Counted from the first letter of the stretch, positions 42,184-53,731 are shown. The stretch: DNA of 64,000 nt from Ypsolopha sequella (GCA_934047225.1 OW203992.1:2593501-2657500), one strand, 5' to 3'. The notes: generated by a model not told the origin, from the letters alone. A program made the numbers and translations.

Positions 42184-42704
42184 CGTATAACACGCAAGTA
42201 GGCGTGCCGGATTGAAAAACTTCACTGTTTTGTAATGCGGCTACCTCACGTTCAGCCAGATTTCAATTCGGCTGAAATAAAATACGCGTACGTATATAAT
42301 GTATAGTATTGTGTATATATTGTGTATATAATGTATAGTCAAAGCGGCTTAGTAACGTGGCGCCCACACACAAACGGGCGCAACGGTTTTGTAAAACAGC
42401 GTCAAATTAAAGGTTGGATTGTAAATTTTGTTAAAAACCAGGGACATCGCCTCGCTCCGCTTTGCTTCGATCGGTTCCTTATTTTATTGTACATGTATAC
42501 CCAACACGCTCTTCCTCGCTTCGCTCGTCGTCGCACCTATTTTTGACTTTTGGTTGAAAGACTTTTTACATTACGTCTAAACGTGGGCAGCCGGATTGTC
42601 GAAAGTAACGCAATGACAATCCGGCTGAACGTGAGGTAACCGCATTACAAAACAGCGACGTTTTTCAATCGAGCACGCCTACTTGTAATACGGCGTGTTA
42701 TACG
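42184..42704. mobile_element. Foldback element, ~80-bp arms
   Basis: The left arm 'cgtataacacgcaagtaggc...cacgttcagccagatt' pairs with the right arm 'acaatccggctgaacgtgag...ggcgtgttatacg'. No transposase. Confidence 0.7.
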
Positions 42705-42917
42705 ATATGGCTACGATAGAGACATTCGTTCGTGTAATAGTAGAACTTTGGCACTTCTAACACCAAAAACTGGCTTCTACAATGACTCATTTACCGTTCT
42801 CACCACACGACAAAAAAAAACACTGTTTCATTTAAGATCAAGGTAAAAAACTTTTTCCGCACGAAATACTCCTCGAAACAAAACTTCATTTAGATATCCA
42901 GTCTGTATATAGATAGT

Positions 42918-43080
42918 ACTAGCTGTTGCCCGCAACTTTGTCCGCGTGGAAGGAGATAATGCGGCCACAGTGTAATCCCTTGAGAATCCCGCGATAAAAA
43001 GTATCCCAGTTTTTAAGTTGGATAATAAAATAAGTTATCGAACAGTGATCTCCCTTCCTTCTTTCTGTGAAATCCATGTC
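42918..43080. repeat. Lepidoptera-type 'actagctgttgcccgcaact' repeat
   Basis: The opening phrase followed by 'ttgtccgcgtgg' and 'aaaaagtatccca' is one of the commonest interspersed repeats known to me from lepidopteran genomes. Class uncertain. Confidence 0.65.
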
Positions 43081-43331
43081 TCACTGCTGGGAGCTGAGGA
43101 TCGTAAAATAGTAACCATATCAAAATCGTAAATATATATTTTTTTTGTATCATTATCCTACGCCGCTATTATTTTTGGATTATAATCATTGTACAGACAG
43201 AGACAGCTCTTTTCTTTTACAGTTTTTAATAGTATTTACTATACTTTGCTTTATAATTTTCAATTACCCCGTTTCATCAAAGAAGGTATCATCATCTGTT
43301 ATAAAATTGCTGCAACTAATCTCGTATTAAA
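43081..43331. other. No recognised feature
   Basis: AT-rich sequence into which BEL copy 2 inserted. The open frame that runs into the LTR is spurious. Confidence 0.3.
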
Positions 43332-43336
43332 ACATT

Positions 43337-43604
43337 TGTACGGGCAACCTTCCGTACATTCTGCTACGTTGCGACCTAGTTATGTCCAGCGTGTACGTGA
43401 TGTTATTACTTTACTTTATACATTTTATTTATCTATCAATTGAGTACCTACTTAGCTACCGTAGAGATCACAGCTAGACAAAACTACTTTTCTCTTTATT
43501 AAACCATCTTCAAATTACAAGTCTGTTTCCACTTTCTACACCACTCCACTTCATCTAACGACAACAACAATCGTACGGCCAGAACTGATCACTCTGACCA
43601 TACA
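43337..43604 (+). repeat. BEL/Pao copy 2 5' LTR
   Basis: 268 bp, TGTACGGGCAACC to CTGACCATACA. Confidence 0.95.
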
Positions 43605-43610
43605 TCAATT

Positions 43611-43626
43611 TGGTCCTTCGAGCACC
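43611..43626 (+). other. Primer-binding site, tRNA-Tyr type (BEL copy 2)
   Basis: TGGTCCTTCGAGCACC, six bases inside the LTR, same as in copy 1. Confidence 0.75.
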
Positions 43627-44021
43627 AGGACTTCTTCGGGACTCTTCGGGGAAATACGTCGAGGTACGAAAGAAGACTGGAACTAGCAGGCTGTGGAATC
43701 TGTGATCTACTACGTTGTAGGGCTCCATCCGTCGGCGGAAAAAATTAACTGTGTAACTAAAAGAGGTACGGTACCTACCTAAAGTGACTCTGTAACTGTG
43801 ATTATAAACTGAGAAGAACTGTGAATTAGACTGTGGGTTAATTAACTGTGGGTTAGAGGAACTGTGTCAGTGAAAAACTTTACGAAGTAACTTGAACTGT
43901 GAGATTGAACTTTAACAGAATTTGACGTCAAAAAATCTAACTGGGGAGTGAACTTTAGCTACGTGTTCGAACACATCTACTTAACTAACTAATCAGAGTC
44001 ATTAACTAACTGTGAGGAAAG
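43627..44021 (+). promoter_or_regulatory. BEL copy 2 leader with repeated AACTGTG motifs
   Basis: Same motif cluster as copy 1, with a few differences near 43930 (an extra A and a T/A change). Confidence 0.5.
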
Positions 44022-47000
44022 ATGGAAGATTTACGTATTCAGGGAGAAGTGTATGAGAATATTAAGAGACTGTGCGAGAACTTTGGGAAGGACGGGAAGG
44101 CGAGAAAAACTGTGGACTATTTAACAACGCGGATTGTGTCCCTGGAAAACCAATGGGAAGATTTTGAGGTCAGGCACGTGGAACTTCTACAAAAAACTGA
44201 CCCGGCTCATGAATATTTTACGAAACAGGTGTTTGAGCAGACTAGAAATATGTACCAGAAAACAAGGAAAGCTATTCTGACTTTACTTAAATCAACTTCG
44301 AAGGCTGTAAAAACTATGGAGGAGGAAACAAGTGTTGAAAATCCGACAACACACAAGACAACTGAGATACTGAGGCAACAAAGATCTAATTTTAAGGCTT
44401 TCGAGAGAACTATGACGAAAATAAATATGGAGAACACTGTGGAGAGATGGGAAATGGAGGATTATCTGAAAACTTTGAAGGTGAAATGGGAAATTATTGA
44501 CAAGCGACACTGGGAGTTGGATAGTTTGCTCCAGGAAGAAGATCATGATGATGAGTACGAGAAAAACTATACAAGGCTAGAAAAACACTATGACGAATTA
44601 CGAAGACAGCTGAACAGCAAAATCTGGGCGAACGTTCACTACCATGAATCAACGCCGCGTATGGAGATTCCCGAATTCTCGGGTAACTATAATCAATGGG
44701 TATCATTTAAGGATCTATTCACGGAAACTATTCATAACAACCCATTGATACCAAAAACTCAGAAGATGAAACACCTGAAAACTAAACTAAAAGGGGAAGC
44801 ATTACAACAAGTACAGCACTTGACTATTAGCGCTGAAAACTACGATTCCTGTTGGGAAATATTAAATCATCGCTTCAACAACAAACGTATGATGTTTAAT
44901 TCTTACATGAATACGATGCTGAATCTTCCAGTAATTCAGCAAGCGACTGCTTACGTCATAAAAAATATGCATGACGTCATAATCGAGTGTTTAAACGGTC
45001 TCAACAACATAGGAATTGACATAGCTACTTGGGATCCAATAATCGTGCATTTGATGTTGCAAAAGCTCGACTCTGTAACATATAACGAGTACAACAAGGA
45101 GCTGGAAGACCCGCGAGAACTACCAAACTTCGATGACTTCAGCAATTTTCTGGAAAGCAAGTTCATGGCACTGGAAGCTGCGAGGAGTCACCAGAAAACG
45201 GAGTTAAGTAATCCGAAGCCGTCAACATCTAGGGGCAACAATTATAAAAACAAGGCATGGCAGCAGGGATTTTCTAAAACTTTTCATGCTACCACCAAAA
45301 ACTGCCCCCTTTGTCAGAAAGATCATGTGTTGATGCATTGCCGCCAATTTGTTGACATGGATTCAGGAAAACGGAACGAAACGGTTGCAAAACTTCGCGT
45401 TTGCAAAAACTGCTTATACAGCCATGGAAACAGCGAATGTCGGTCAACAAACAACTGCAAACTATGTCATCAGCTGCATCACACGTTACTTCATCCATAC
45501 GGAAATAGTAACGATTCTGTAAGATGCCATAATCAACAAGCGGGTCAACGGAAGTATAATTACCCCAAGTCTAGTCACGTGTCGGGTGAGACACAAGAAG
45601 TTTTGTTGGCTACGGTAATACTGAGAGTGAAAACTGTAGATGGAACTTATGTGAACTTACGCGGTTTGCTCGACCAAGGAAGTCAGATAAGCTTGGTCAG
45701 CCAAAATGCCGCGCAACTACTGAGGCTGCCGAGACGAAAACTAAATGCAACGGTAACAGGAGTGGGAGTGACTTCCACCGACTGTAAGGGTTTGCTTCAG
45801 ATTGAGTGTAAATCCATTTACTCAGATTACACTTTAACAATTGAGGCGTTAATAATGCCGAAGCTAATAAACAAGTTGCCGAACCAAACCTTTGATACTG
45901 GAAATTGGCCTCATCTCCATAAGTTGAAGCTCGCCGATCCAGAGTTCAATATATCACGATCTGTCGACATACTCCTGGGGGCGGACGTGTATTCTGACAT
46001 TATCCTGGAAGGTGTAATTAAGAGGTCTTCACACTATCCAATCGCTCAGCAAACTCAACTAGGATGGGTGTTATGTGGAAATGTTAAAACACTCAACTGT
46101 CACATAACCTTAACAGGAACTGATAACTTAGTGAAGTTTTGGGAAAATGAAGATATTTTGGAAACTGAGGAGACGTCTGAGGAGGAAAGATGTGAATATT
46201 TTTATAAACAAACTACTGAGAGACGGCACGACGGGAGATATGTAGTCCAAATGCCTTTATATGAAGACTTTAAAGAGAAACTTGGAAACTCCAAATCCAA
46301 GTGTATCTCACAATTTCTTCAATTAGAGAGACGACTACAAAGACAGCCGAAGCTAGAAAAGATGTATAAGGAGTTCATTAATGAATACATGGAACTGGAA
46401 CACATGAAACCTTCTACTGCAACTACTGACGAAAGATTGGAATGTTTTTTACCTCATCATGGAGTCCTGAGGGAATCATCTATGACGACCAAGCTGAGAG
46501 TGGTGTTCAATGGATCGATGAAATTTAGCGGTCCCAAGTCACAAGACAGCTTAAATTCGCTTATGGAAAAGGGTCCTAACATGCAAAAGGATATCCAGTC
46601 GCTAATTATCAAATGGCGAAGCTATCGATACGTTTTTACTGCCGACATCGAAAAAATGTATCGACAAATCCTGATACATGAAAAACAGCAAGGATTGCAA
46701 AAAATCATCTGGCGCGACAGCCCTTACGAAAACTTGAAGGAGATGCAACTCTGTACTATCACGTACGGAACCAAGAGTGCTCCATATTTAGCTATGAGAA
46801 CCCTAAAACAGCTAGCAATAGACGACGGACATAAGTTCCCGCTGGCCGCTGACATCCTTCAAAACGAATTTTATATGGATGATTTAGTCAGCGGGACGAA
46901 TTCGCTAAGTTCAGCAAAAATACTACAACAACAATTGATTCATTTACTAAGAGGCGGTGGCTTTAATTTACGAAAATGGTCTAGTAACGAAGCCGAACTA

Positions 47001-50000
47001 CTGACTCATTTATCAGCGGATCAAGTTTCATCAACAACATTTGATTTCAAGCGACAAGATTCGATGAGAACGCTTGGATTAATCTGGAATCCGAAGACTG
47101 ATAATTTCATGTTTAACTGGGATATGGGAGATAACTATGAGAAACGGATTACTAAGAGAATGTTATTATCAGAAATCTCCAAAATGTATGATCCACTTGG
47201 CTGGCTATCCCCTATAACGGTAGCTGCCAAGATTTTATTTCAACAAGTTTGGCTAAACAAAACTGAGTGGGACGAAGATTTATCTGAGAGTATATGTACG
47301 GAGTGGAGAAAACTAAGAAGCGAACTCTTCAGTATTAAAAAACTGAAATTAGAACGATGGATAGAAAGCTCAGACAGCAACATGCAATTACATGGATTCA
47401 GCGACTCGAGCGAAAAAGCGTTTTCGGCGGTCGTATTTAGCCGAAGTATAGATAAGGATGGCAGAGCAAAAATCACCCGTATTGCTGCTAAAACAAGAGT
47501 GGTATCGCTGAAACAAAAAACTAGCTTACCGAAAAAGGAACTCTGTGGCACTTTGTTACTGGCGAAGTTAATAGAAACAATTATTAACTCCTTACAAGGA
47601 AAAACTATGAAGATCTTTGGGTGGTGTGATTCCAAGGTAGTCCTGGCCTGGATTCAAGGAGAACAGTCAAGGTGGGAAAAATACATTTCTACTCGGGTAG
47701 CCAAGATAACGAAGATAATCCCTGGTAAACAGTGGGCTTACGTCAAGTCAGAAGAAAACCCCGCGGACTGCGCATCGCGAGGACTTTCACCGATAAAACT
47801 GGCTACCTTTGACCTATGGTGGCAAGGACCTGCTTGGCTTAAAAACTTTGAGGAAACTAAGGTGAAGATTTGTCTTTATGCAACAGATAACGGAACTGTG
47901 AGTCAAGATGAAAGATCTGAAGATATGAAACTGTCATGCGCGTCGCTGAAAAATACAGATCATTTTATTCAAAACTTATTGAATAAATGCAGTTCATTTA
48001 CTCGATTAACTAGAATAATGACCTGGATTTTGCGTTTCTACAAGGCTACTCGTCGAATCAAAACAAATACAAAATACCTAGCAACACTGGAAATCGACGA
48101 ATCAACAACATTCTTAATAAAATATGTGCAACAATCAGCATTCGCCGATGAAATAATGCAACTTAGACGAAATGGATTGGTGTCAAAAAGCAGCTGTTTA
48201 TATAAATTAAATCCATTTTTAGACGACAGAGACGTACTAAGGGTGGGGGGACGTCTCAAGAACTCTGCCTTGCCCTACAACATGAAGAACCCGATAACCC
48301 TACCAAACACTGGGCGGCTAACACGTCTAGTTATTGAACATGCACACTTACAAACCTTACACGGAGGAGCGCGACTCACATTAATGCTGATTCGCCAGAA
48401 GTATTGGATTGTAGGTGGGAATAAAGCAGTAAAATCACTATTACGGAAATGTGTGCGATGCCACCGCTTCAGTACCAAGGAAAATCATCAAATTATGGGG
48501 GACTTGCCTGCGCACCGAGTCACTCCCTGTAAGCCATTTACTCACACCGGCGTTGATTATACGGGGCATGTTGATATCAAGCTCAACAAAGGAAGAGGAG
48601 TCCGTACCTGCAAAGGCTATATTGCCGTCTTTGTGTGTTTGGCAACTAAGGCAGTCCACTTGGAGCTAGTTTCAGACCTCAGCACTGAAACATTTATCGC
48701 TGCACTGAAAAGGATGTGCTCCAGAAGATCCACTCCACGCCATATGTATTCGGATCAAGGAACAAACTTTATTGGAGCGGCTAAAGTACTGAAGAGAGAG
48801 TTCGTAGACTTCAAACAACTGATGAACAACGAATTTTTTGATGAGCTCAGCAAACTGGAGATAGAATGGCACTTCAGCGTCCCTTCTTGGCCCAGCGGCG
48901 GGGGAGGGACGTGGGAGGCCGCGGTAAAGTCTATGAAGCATCACTTGCGACGAGTGCTTGGGGAACAAAAACTCACGTACGAAGAATTTCTTACGTTGTT
49001 AAATCAGATAGAAGCATGTTTAAACTCGCGGCCACTTTGTCAATTGACTGAGGATCCAGATGAACTAGGAAGTAGTCTGACTCCTGGACACTTTCTCACG
49101 GGGAGTCCTACATTAGCAGTTCCTCAAGGCAACTACTTAGAAGATGGAAGCATAGACTTAAGAAGAAGATGGCAGCTAACTGAGAGAATGATGCAACAGT
49201 TTTGGAAACTCTGGTCACATGATTATCTACACCAGCTGCAAATTCGGAGCAAATGGCAGCAACCCACCAAAAATATTGAGAAAGGTGATGTGGTTTTGAT
49301 ACGGGAAAATAGTATAATGCCACAAGGAAAATGGCCTATGGGTCGCGTGGTGGAGCTACATCCGGGCAAAGATGGTTACGTCCGGGTAGTAACTTTAAGA
49401 ACTAAGAATGGAATAATGAAGCGACCTATAGTCAAACTATCTCCACTGCCAAAAGAAGAAGAACAACCATCAACATCAACTTTAATATCAAGAGAGGGGC
49501 AAGACACCAAAAACAAGAAAACTGAGAAGACTATGAAGAAGGAAACTAAGAAGAGTACGAAGCAGAAAACTGAGAGAGAAACTGAGCGGAAAACTGAGAG
49601 AAAGAAGCCGGGAAAGAGATCTCTTTTCCTGACTTTGCTAACTTTGATGCTGTGGATATTTACTGCAATTCATGGGTCCAACGCTAATCAAACATCAGAT
49701 GTATATATTACATCGTTGGGGAAGGAGCAACCGATTTATTATGATAAAATCGGTAACATGCAACTTGTCCACGATGAATGGGTCCTTTTAGTTTATTACA
49801 ATCTGACATCATACTGGCAAGGCATACAAACTATGGAGAAAAACTTGGAGCATGTCAGAAGTATATGCAAAACTATGGAGAAGACGCTGTGTCAGGCTAC
49901 TACCAATCAACTTGATCACGAGATGGATCAGATCAAAAACTACAATGTTATGCTTCTTACACCTCAAAAACACTTAACTAAGAGAAGAAGACGTGGATTG

Positions 50001-51542
50001 ATCAATGGTGTGGGATCCTTGGCACGAAGTCTGTTTGGAATTTTGGATCAAAACTTTGCTGACAAGTATGAAAATGATATTAAAGCTATCCAGTCGAACG
50101 AAAACTATTTACTTGGTCTCTTGAAAAATCAAACGTCCATCGTCGAAATTGAAAATAATGCTATGAAGAAGAACGAAATACGAATGAGACAACAATTTGA
50201 AGCTATCCAGTCGGTCATACAGCAAACAAACTCATCATTTGGAAAAATGGAGCAACAGCTCGAAATTATGACAACTGCGAATTATTTTAACTCAGTGTCT
50301 TTAACTGCAAGTCTTCTTTTAACGAACTTGAAAACGACGCAAGAAACGCTTTTCAGCACTCTATCCGGCATCTATCAAGGACACGTCGATGCACACCTCT
50401 TTACTCCAGACTATATGATGAGACAATTAAAAAATATAGCTGGACGGCTACCAAAGAGATTGTTTTTACCCATTGAAAATGTGCAAAACGACATAAGAGA
50501 TGTATATAAATTGCTGTACGTGAAAGCTAGAATCACGGAAAATAATTTTTTATTTGAAATGCACATTCCACTAACGAGTGATGAATATTTTACCATCTAC
50601 AGAGTTATTCCACTTCCGATATACTATGAGAAGGAGACAAGAAAAATTGTACGGTCGTCAGAATTCATGGCCGTCAACTTTAGAAAAAATACTTACTTAA
50701 ATATGGAAGCGCAAGAAATAGCAAACTGTATTCAAAAAAGCAGTAACAATTTTGTATGCACTGATAGCCGACCCATTCATAATTTATTCGTTCATACTGA
50801 AGATTCGCCGTGCGAAGCAAAATTAATAAGTCATAGGCCGGCCTTAACTTGTAACATGATAACTGAGAGGTGCGAGGAACAGTGGGTACAACTACACACA
50901 GCGAACTCCTGGCTTAGCACATGCTGCGATAGATGCGTCATCAGAATAATATGTGAAGATCGGATTACATCGGTGACGACGAACGGTTCCAGCATTGTTA
51001 CCCTAGGTCAGGGTTGTATACTTCAAGGAAGAGATTCGACAATATACGCCCACAACCTCTTCCAGAACAGGCTGCTTATGAAAAGCGAGATTGACGTGCC
51101 ATCTCTGAAAACGTCAATAAACGACATCGCAGATGTGACTCTACATGGCATCCATTACAAAGAGTCCGCCAACTTAGATAGCCAACTTAAAGACGTAGAC
51201 GAGAAATTACGGCTACAACGACAACGAGAGAATTTACCAAACGAGCTCTCTACACACGATGTACATTTATATTTCGTGTCGTACTCGCTCTGGGGAGCAG
51301 CGGCAATCGGAGTACTCGCATGGATCATCACAAGGCGGTACAGACGGTCACAACGACTAACTGGGCCGGAGCCCCGATCGGCGGCGGCGGCGGTGGAGAC
51401 TACTGCGACGGCAGGGGCGCGGGCGGCGGAGACGAGCCACGGGACGGCGAGGAGGTCTGATGACTTTGAACTACAACCCATGCGACAATGGCCGCCCCCT
51501 CCTCTAGTGAAAGAAGCTCTAGTGAAAGAAAACTTAGTGTAA
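44022..51542 (+). CDS. BEL/Pao gag-protease-RT-RNase H-integrase-env polyprotein, copy 2
   Basis: 2506 residues, the same length and domain order as copy 1. By reading, 19 residues differ, scattered across gag (for example E/K, G/V and I/T near 90-105), the zinc-knuckle region (Q/H, R/C, S/A), RT-RNase H (M/K, Q/R, L/R, K/T), integrase (proline here, leucine in copy 1, near 1621) and env (L/H, R/K). All catalytic motifs are present: DQGS, YMDD and the integrase D, D, E. The env-like part keeps the hydrophobic leader, the RRRR cleavage site, the following glycine-rich segment and the C-terminal membrane span. It appears coding-competent, but expression or activity cannot be judged from sequence alone. 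Confidence 0.95.
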   Translation: MEDLRIQGEVYENIKRLCENFGKDGKARKTVDYLTTRIVSLENQWEDFEVRHVELLQKTDPAHEYFTKQVFEQTRNMYQKTRKAILTLLKSTSKAVKTMEEETSVENPTTHKTTEILRQQRSNFKAFERTMTKINMENTVERWEMEDYLKTLKVKWEIIDKRHWELDSLLQEEDHDDEYEKNYTRLEKHYDELRRQLNSKIWANVHYHESTPRMEIPEFSGNYNQWVSFKDLFTETIHNNPLIPKTQKMKHLKTKLKGEALQQVQHLTISAENYDSCWEILNHRFNNKRMMFNSYMNTMLNLPVIQQATAYVIKNMHDVIIECLNGLNNIGIDIATWDPIIVHLMLQKLDSVTYNEYNKELEDPRELPNFDDFSNFLESKFMALEAARSHQKTELSNPKPSTSRGNNYKNKAWQQGFSKTFHATTKNCPLCQKDHVLMHCRQFVDMDSGKRNETVAKLRVCKNCLYSHGNSECRSTNNCKLCHQLHHTLLHPYGNSNDSVRCHNQQAGQRKYNYPKSSHVSGETQEVLLATVILRVKTVDGTYVNLRGLLDQGSQISLVSQNAAQLLRLPRRKLNATVTGVGVTSTDCKGLLQIECKSIYSDYTLTIEALIMPKLINKLPNQTFDTGNWPHLHKLKLADPEFNISRSVDILLGADVYSDIILEGVIKRSSHYPIAQQTQLGWVLCGNVKTLNCHITLTGTDNLVKFWENEDILETEETSEEERCEYFYKQTTERRHDGRYVVQMPLYEDFKEKLGNSKSKCISQFLQLERRLQRQPKLEKMYKEFINEYMELEHMKPSTATTDERLECFLPHHGVLRESSMTTKLRVVFNGSMKFSGPKSQDSLNSLMEKGPNMQKDIQSLIIKWRSYRYVFTADIEKMYRQILIHEKQQGLQKIIWRDSPYENLKEMQLCTITYGTKSAPYLAMRTLKQLAIDDGHKFPLAADILQNEFYMDDLVSGTNSLSSAKILQQQLIHLLRGGGFNLRKWSSNEAELLTHLSADQVSSTTFDFKRQDSMRTLGLIWNPKTDNFMFNWDMGDNYEKRITKRMLLSEISKMYDPLGWLSPITVAAKILFQQVWLNKTEWDEDLSESICTEWRKLRSELFSIKKLKLERWIESSDSNMQLHGFSDSSEKAFSAVVFSRSIDKDGRAKITRIAAKTRVVSLKQKTSLPKKELCGTLLLAKLIETIINSLQGKTMKIFGWCDSKVVLAWIQGEQSRWEKYISTRVAKITKIIPGKQWAYVKSEENPADCASRGLSPIKLATFDLWWQGPAWLKNFEETKVKICLYATDNGTVSQDERSEDMKLSCASLKNTDHFIQNLLNKCSSFTRLTRIMTWILRFYKATRRIKTNTKYLATLEIDESTTFLIKYVQQSAFADEIMQLRRNGLVSKSSCLYKLNPFLDDRDVLRVGGRLKNSALPYNMKNPITLPNTGRLTRLVIEHAHLQTLHGGARLTLMLIRQKYWIVGGNKAVKSLLRKCVRCHRFSTKENHQIMGDLPAHRVTPCKPFTHTGVDYTGHVDIKLNKGRGVRTCKGYIAVFVCLATKAVHLELVSDLSTETFIAALKRMCSRRSTPRHMYSDQGTNFIGAAKVLKREFVDFKQLMNNEFFDELSKLEIEWHFSVPSWPSGGGGTWEAAVKSMKHHLRRVLGEQKLTYEEFLTLLNQIEACLNSRPLCQLTEDPDELGSSLTPGHFLTGSPTLAVPQGNYLEDGSIDLRRRWQLTERMMQQFWKLWSHDYLHQLQIRSKWQQPTKNIEKGDVVLIRENSIMPQGKWPMGRVVELHPGKDGYVRVVTLRTKNGIMKRPIVKLSPLPKEEEQPSTSTLISREGQDTKNKKTEKTMKKETKKSTKQKTERETERKTERKKPGKRSLFLTLLTLMLWIFTAIHGSNANQTSDVYITSLGKEQPIYYDKIGNMQLVHDEWVLLVYYNLTSYWQGIQTMEKNLEHVRSICKTMEKTLCQATTNQLDHEMDQIKNYNVMLLTPQKHLTKRRRRGLINGVGSLARSLFGILDQNFADKYENDIKAIQSNENYLLGLLKNQTSIVEIENNAMKKNEIRMRQQFEAIQSVIQQTNSSFGKMEQQLEIMTTANYFNSVSLTASLLLTNLKTTQETLFSTLSGIYQGHVDAHLFTPDYMMRQLKNIAGRLPKRLFLPIENVQNDIRDVYKLLYVKARITENNFLFEMHIPLTSDEYFTIYRVIPLPIYYEKETRKIVRSSEFMAVNFRKNTYLNMEAQEIANCIQKSSNNFVCTDSRPIHNLFVHTEDSPCEAKLISHRPALTCNMITERCEEQWVQLHTANSWLSTCCDRCVIRIICEDRITSVTTNGSSIVTLGQGCILQGRDSTIYAHNLFQNRLLMKSEIDVPSLKTSINDIADVTLHGIHYKESANLDSQLKDVDEKLRLQRQRENLPNELSTHDVHLYFVSYSLWGAAAIGVLAWIITRRYRRSQRLTGPEPRSAAAAVETTATAGARAAETSHGTARRSDDFELQPMRQWPPPPLVKEALVKENLV

Positions 51543-51795
51543 TGTGAAAGGACTGTAAACTTTACGAACTCTAAGTGAAAGTGATGGACTTTTATAACGT
51601 ACATATGAACTTTAATCAAGTGAATTAATTAAATTTTGGGTATTGATTTTAACTTACATTTTTTGTACTTCTCTACACTAATGACTTTATAACTTTGATT
51701 TTTTGTAATGTGTCTTTTAAATTTCTAGTTGTGATCTCAACTTATCTTAAACTAAATCTTAACTTAGCGTCTCTCTTCTTCCCGGTTTGGGAGCA

Positions 51796-52063
51796 TGTAC
51801 GGGCAACCTTCCGTACATTCTGCTACGTTGCGACCTAGTTATGTCCAGCGTGTACGTGATGTTATTACTTTACTTTATACATTTTATTTATCTATCAATT
51901 GAGTACCTACTTAGCTACCGTAGAGATCACAGCTAGACAAAACTACTTTTCTCTTTATTAAACCATCTTCAAATTACAAGTCTGTTTCCACTTTCTACAC
52001 CACTCCACTTCATCTAACGACAACAACAATCGTACGGCCAGAACTGATCACTCTGACCATACA
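51796..52063 (+). repeat. BEL/Pao copy 2 3' LTR
   Basis: 268 bp, identical by reading to its 5' LTR. Preceded by GGTTTGGGAGCA. Confidence 0.95.
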
Positions 52064-52068
52064 ACATT

Positions 52069-52818
52069 TTAATTTACCAAAATAGATGACGCTATTTAAA
52101 CGAATTAAATATTTATTTATGCGCGTTCTAATTATGAACAGCGCCACCTGTTGATTTTTTCATATACTAAAATTTTATACGCTACATAATTCTTACTTAA
52201 GTATTCTTGTTTTCGTGACGTCTAAAAATCTCTCATTTGTGTTCTATTACTCTTTTTTAGTCACCCCCTTTCTATTTTTATTACTTTTCTTAAATGTACA
52301 GACACACCGGGTTCTACTGTTTTATTATATGTATTGATTGATTGATGATATTTATATGTATATAATTTATAAAAGTGCATGTGTATATATACTATTATGT
52401 AGCTTTATACCATGTATTAGGATCTATGTATGTTTATGTATTTCTACCAGGTTGTGTATTTTGAATATATATTAGAAAACAACTATTATTAATGATTAAT
52501 GATATTAAATATACCTGATATATATATGTATATATATATATTAATAATAGTTTTTTTTAGTCTTATTCACCACTATTTATTTAGCATTTACTCTACTCTT
52601 GCCCAGTTTCATTAATATACCTTTCTCTCTCCCAAAGTTTGCCTGGAAGACATTGATATGAGCAACAAGTGCCGCCTTGTATACAATATTTGTTTGTTAT
52701 GAGTTTAGTTCTTTGTTTAAATGTAAATGTACAAAAGTGTCAGAATAAAATTAAAATAATGGAATGGTTTCGTAACCAGATCGAACATGTTTGACATATT
52801 TTATCACATACTCGTGAT
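52069..52818. other. AT-rich, no gene; alternating TA tract at 52510-52545
   Basis: Contains simple 'tatatatatgta' tracts. Nothing coding or structured was found besides low-complexity DNA. Confidence 0.35.
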
Positions 52819-53731
52819 TAGAGATGAAACGGATAGTGATTTGGCCGGATACCGGATACCGGATATCCGGCGAGGCACTAGGCCGGATAGCCGGATATCC
52901 GGCGGCCGAATATCCGGCTCAAGATATGCGTTTTGCACTAATTAAGCAAGTCTAAACATTACGCACCAAGGTGCGTGCGGTTGCAACTGGTGAGACTATT
53001 TGTGTATTTTCTAAATCACAATCACAATCATACAAATACTGGTTTGCAAACGCGAAACAATTTCCGATCCTAATAAAATTCGTAAATATGTATCTTTTGT
53101 CTCTTTGCAGCGGTGTATACTGTACATAAATGGACAGGTACATTGAAATGAAACCGCGTAATCTACTGTTCATACTAAACAGATTTCCCAAAGTAACATA
53201 TTGAAAAAATAAATTGAACCTGCCCACCCAATGCCCTTTCAAAATTCTCAGTATGTCTTAAAATGAGTAAGGAAACATGAAAATATTTTTTCATTTCCAC
53301 AAGTATGTTTCTTTAGAAAAATTGTTCAGTATTATAGAGTTAAAGTATGTCAGTAAAGTATTCAGTATGTTTCTTAGACCACGTGTTTTTATTAAAACAT
53401 ACTTGTTGAATTACATCCGGTATATTATGAGAGCAAAAGAAGCTGGTGTAATGAATGAAAAAAAGCACAAACGTTAATTCCCAACAATTGCTGTACAGCT
53501 TGTCTTTATCTACCATAGCTCAACTCTTATTCACTTTATGTATTAGAATTTAGATGATTGAATCATTGATACAATCAATTTATTTTGTGATTTAAACGAC
53601 TTTTTGTATGCTGAGTTAAGTATCCGGTATTCGGCCGGATACTGGCTACTATCCGGCCGGATACCGGATACCAAAAATATAGCCGGATAGGCCGGATACC
53701 GGATAGTAACCGGATATCCGTTTCATCTCTA
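52819..53731. mobile_element. hAT-like non-autonomous element, 913 bp, with CCGGATA-rich ends
   Basis: The ends TAGAGATGAAACGGATA and complement are flanked by a perfect 8-bp duplication ctcgtgat (52811-52818 and 53732-53739). Both subterminal regions (52850-52920, 53625-53720) are packed with 'ccggata' and 'ggatatccgg' words, likely transposase-binding arrays. No transposase ORF. Confidence 0.88.

Larger units (their letters stand above)
43337..52063 (+). mobile_element. BEL/Pao retrotransposon copy 2, full length with env
   Basis: 8727 bp. The LTRs at 43337-43604 and 51796-52063 are 268 bp each and read identical to each other. The target duplication is ACATT (43332-43336, 52064-52068). 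Copy-specific bases ('gggcaacct', 'agctagacaa') occur in both of its LTRs. Same layout as copy 1, with an intact 2506-codon ORF. It lies outside the gypsy-type element, so this is an independent insertion. Confidence 0.96.
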
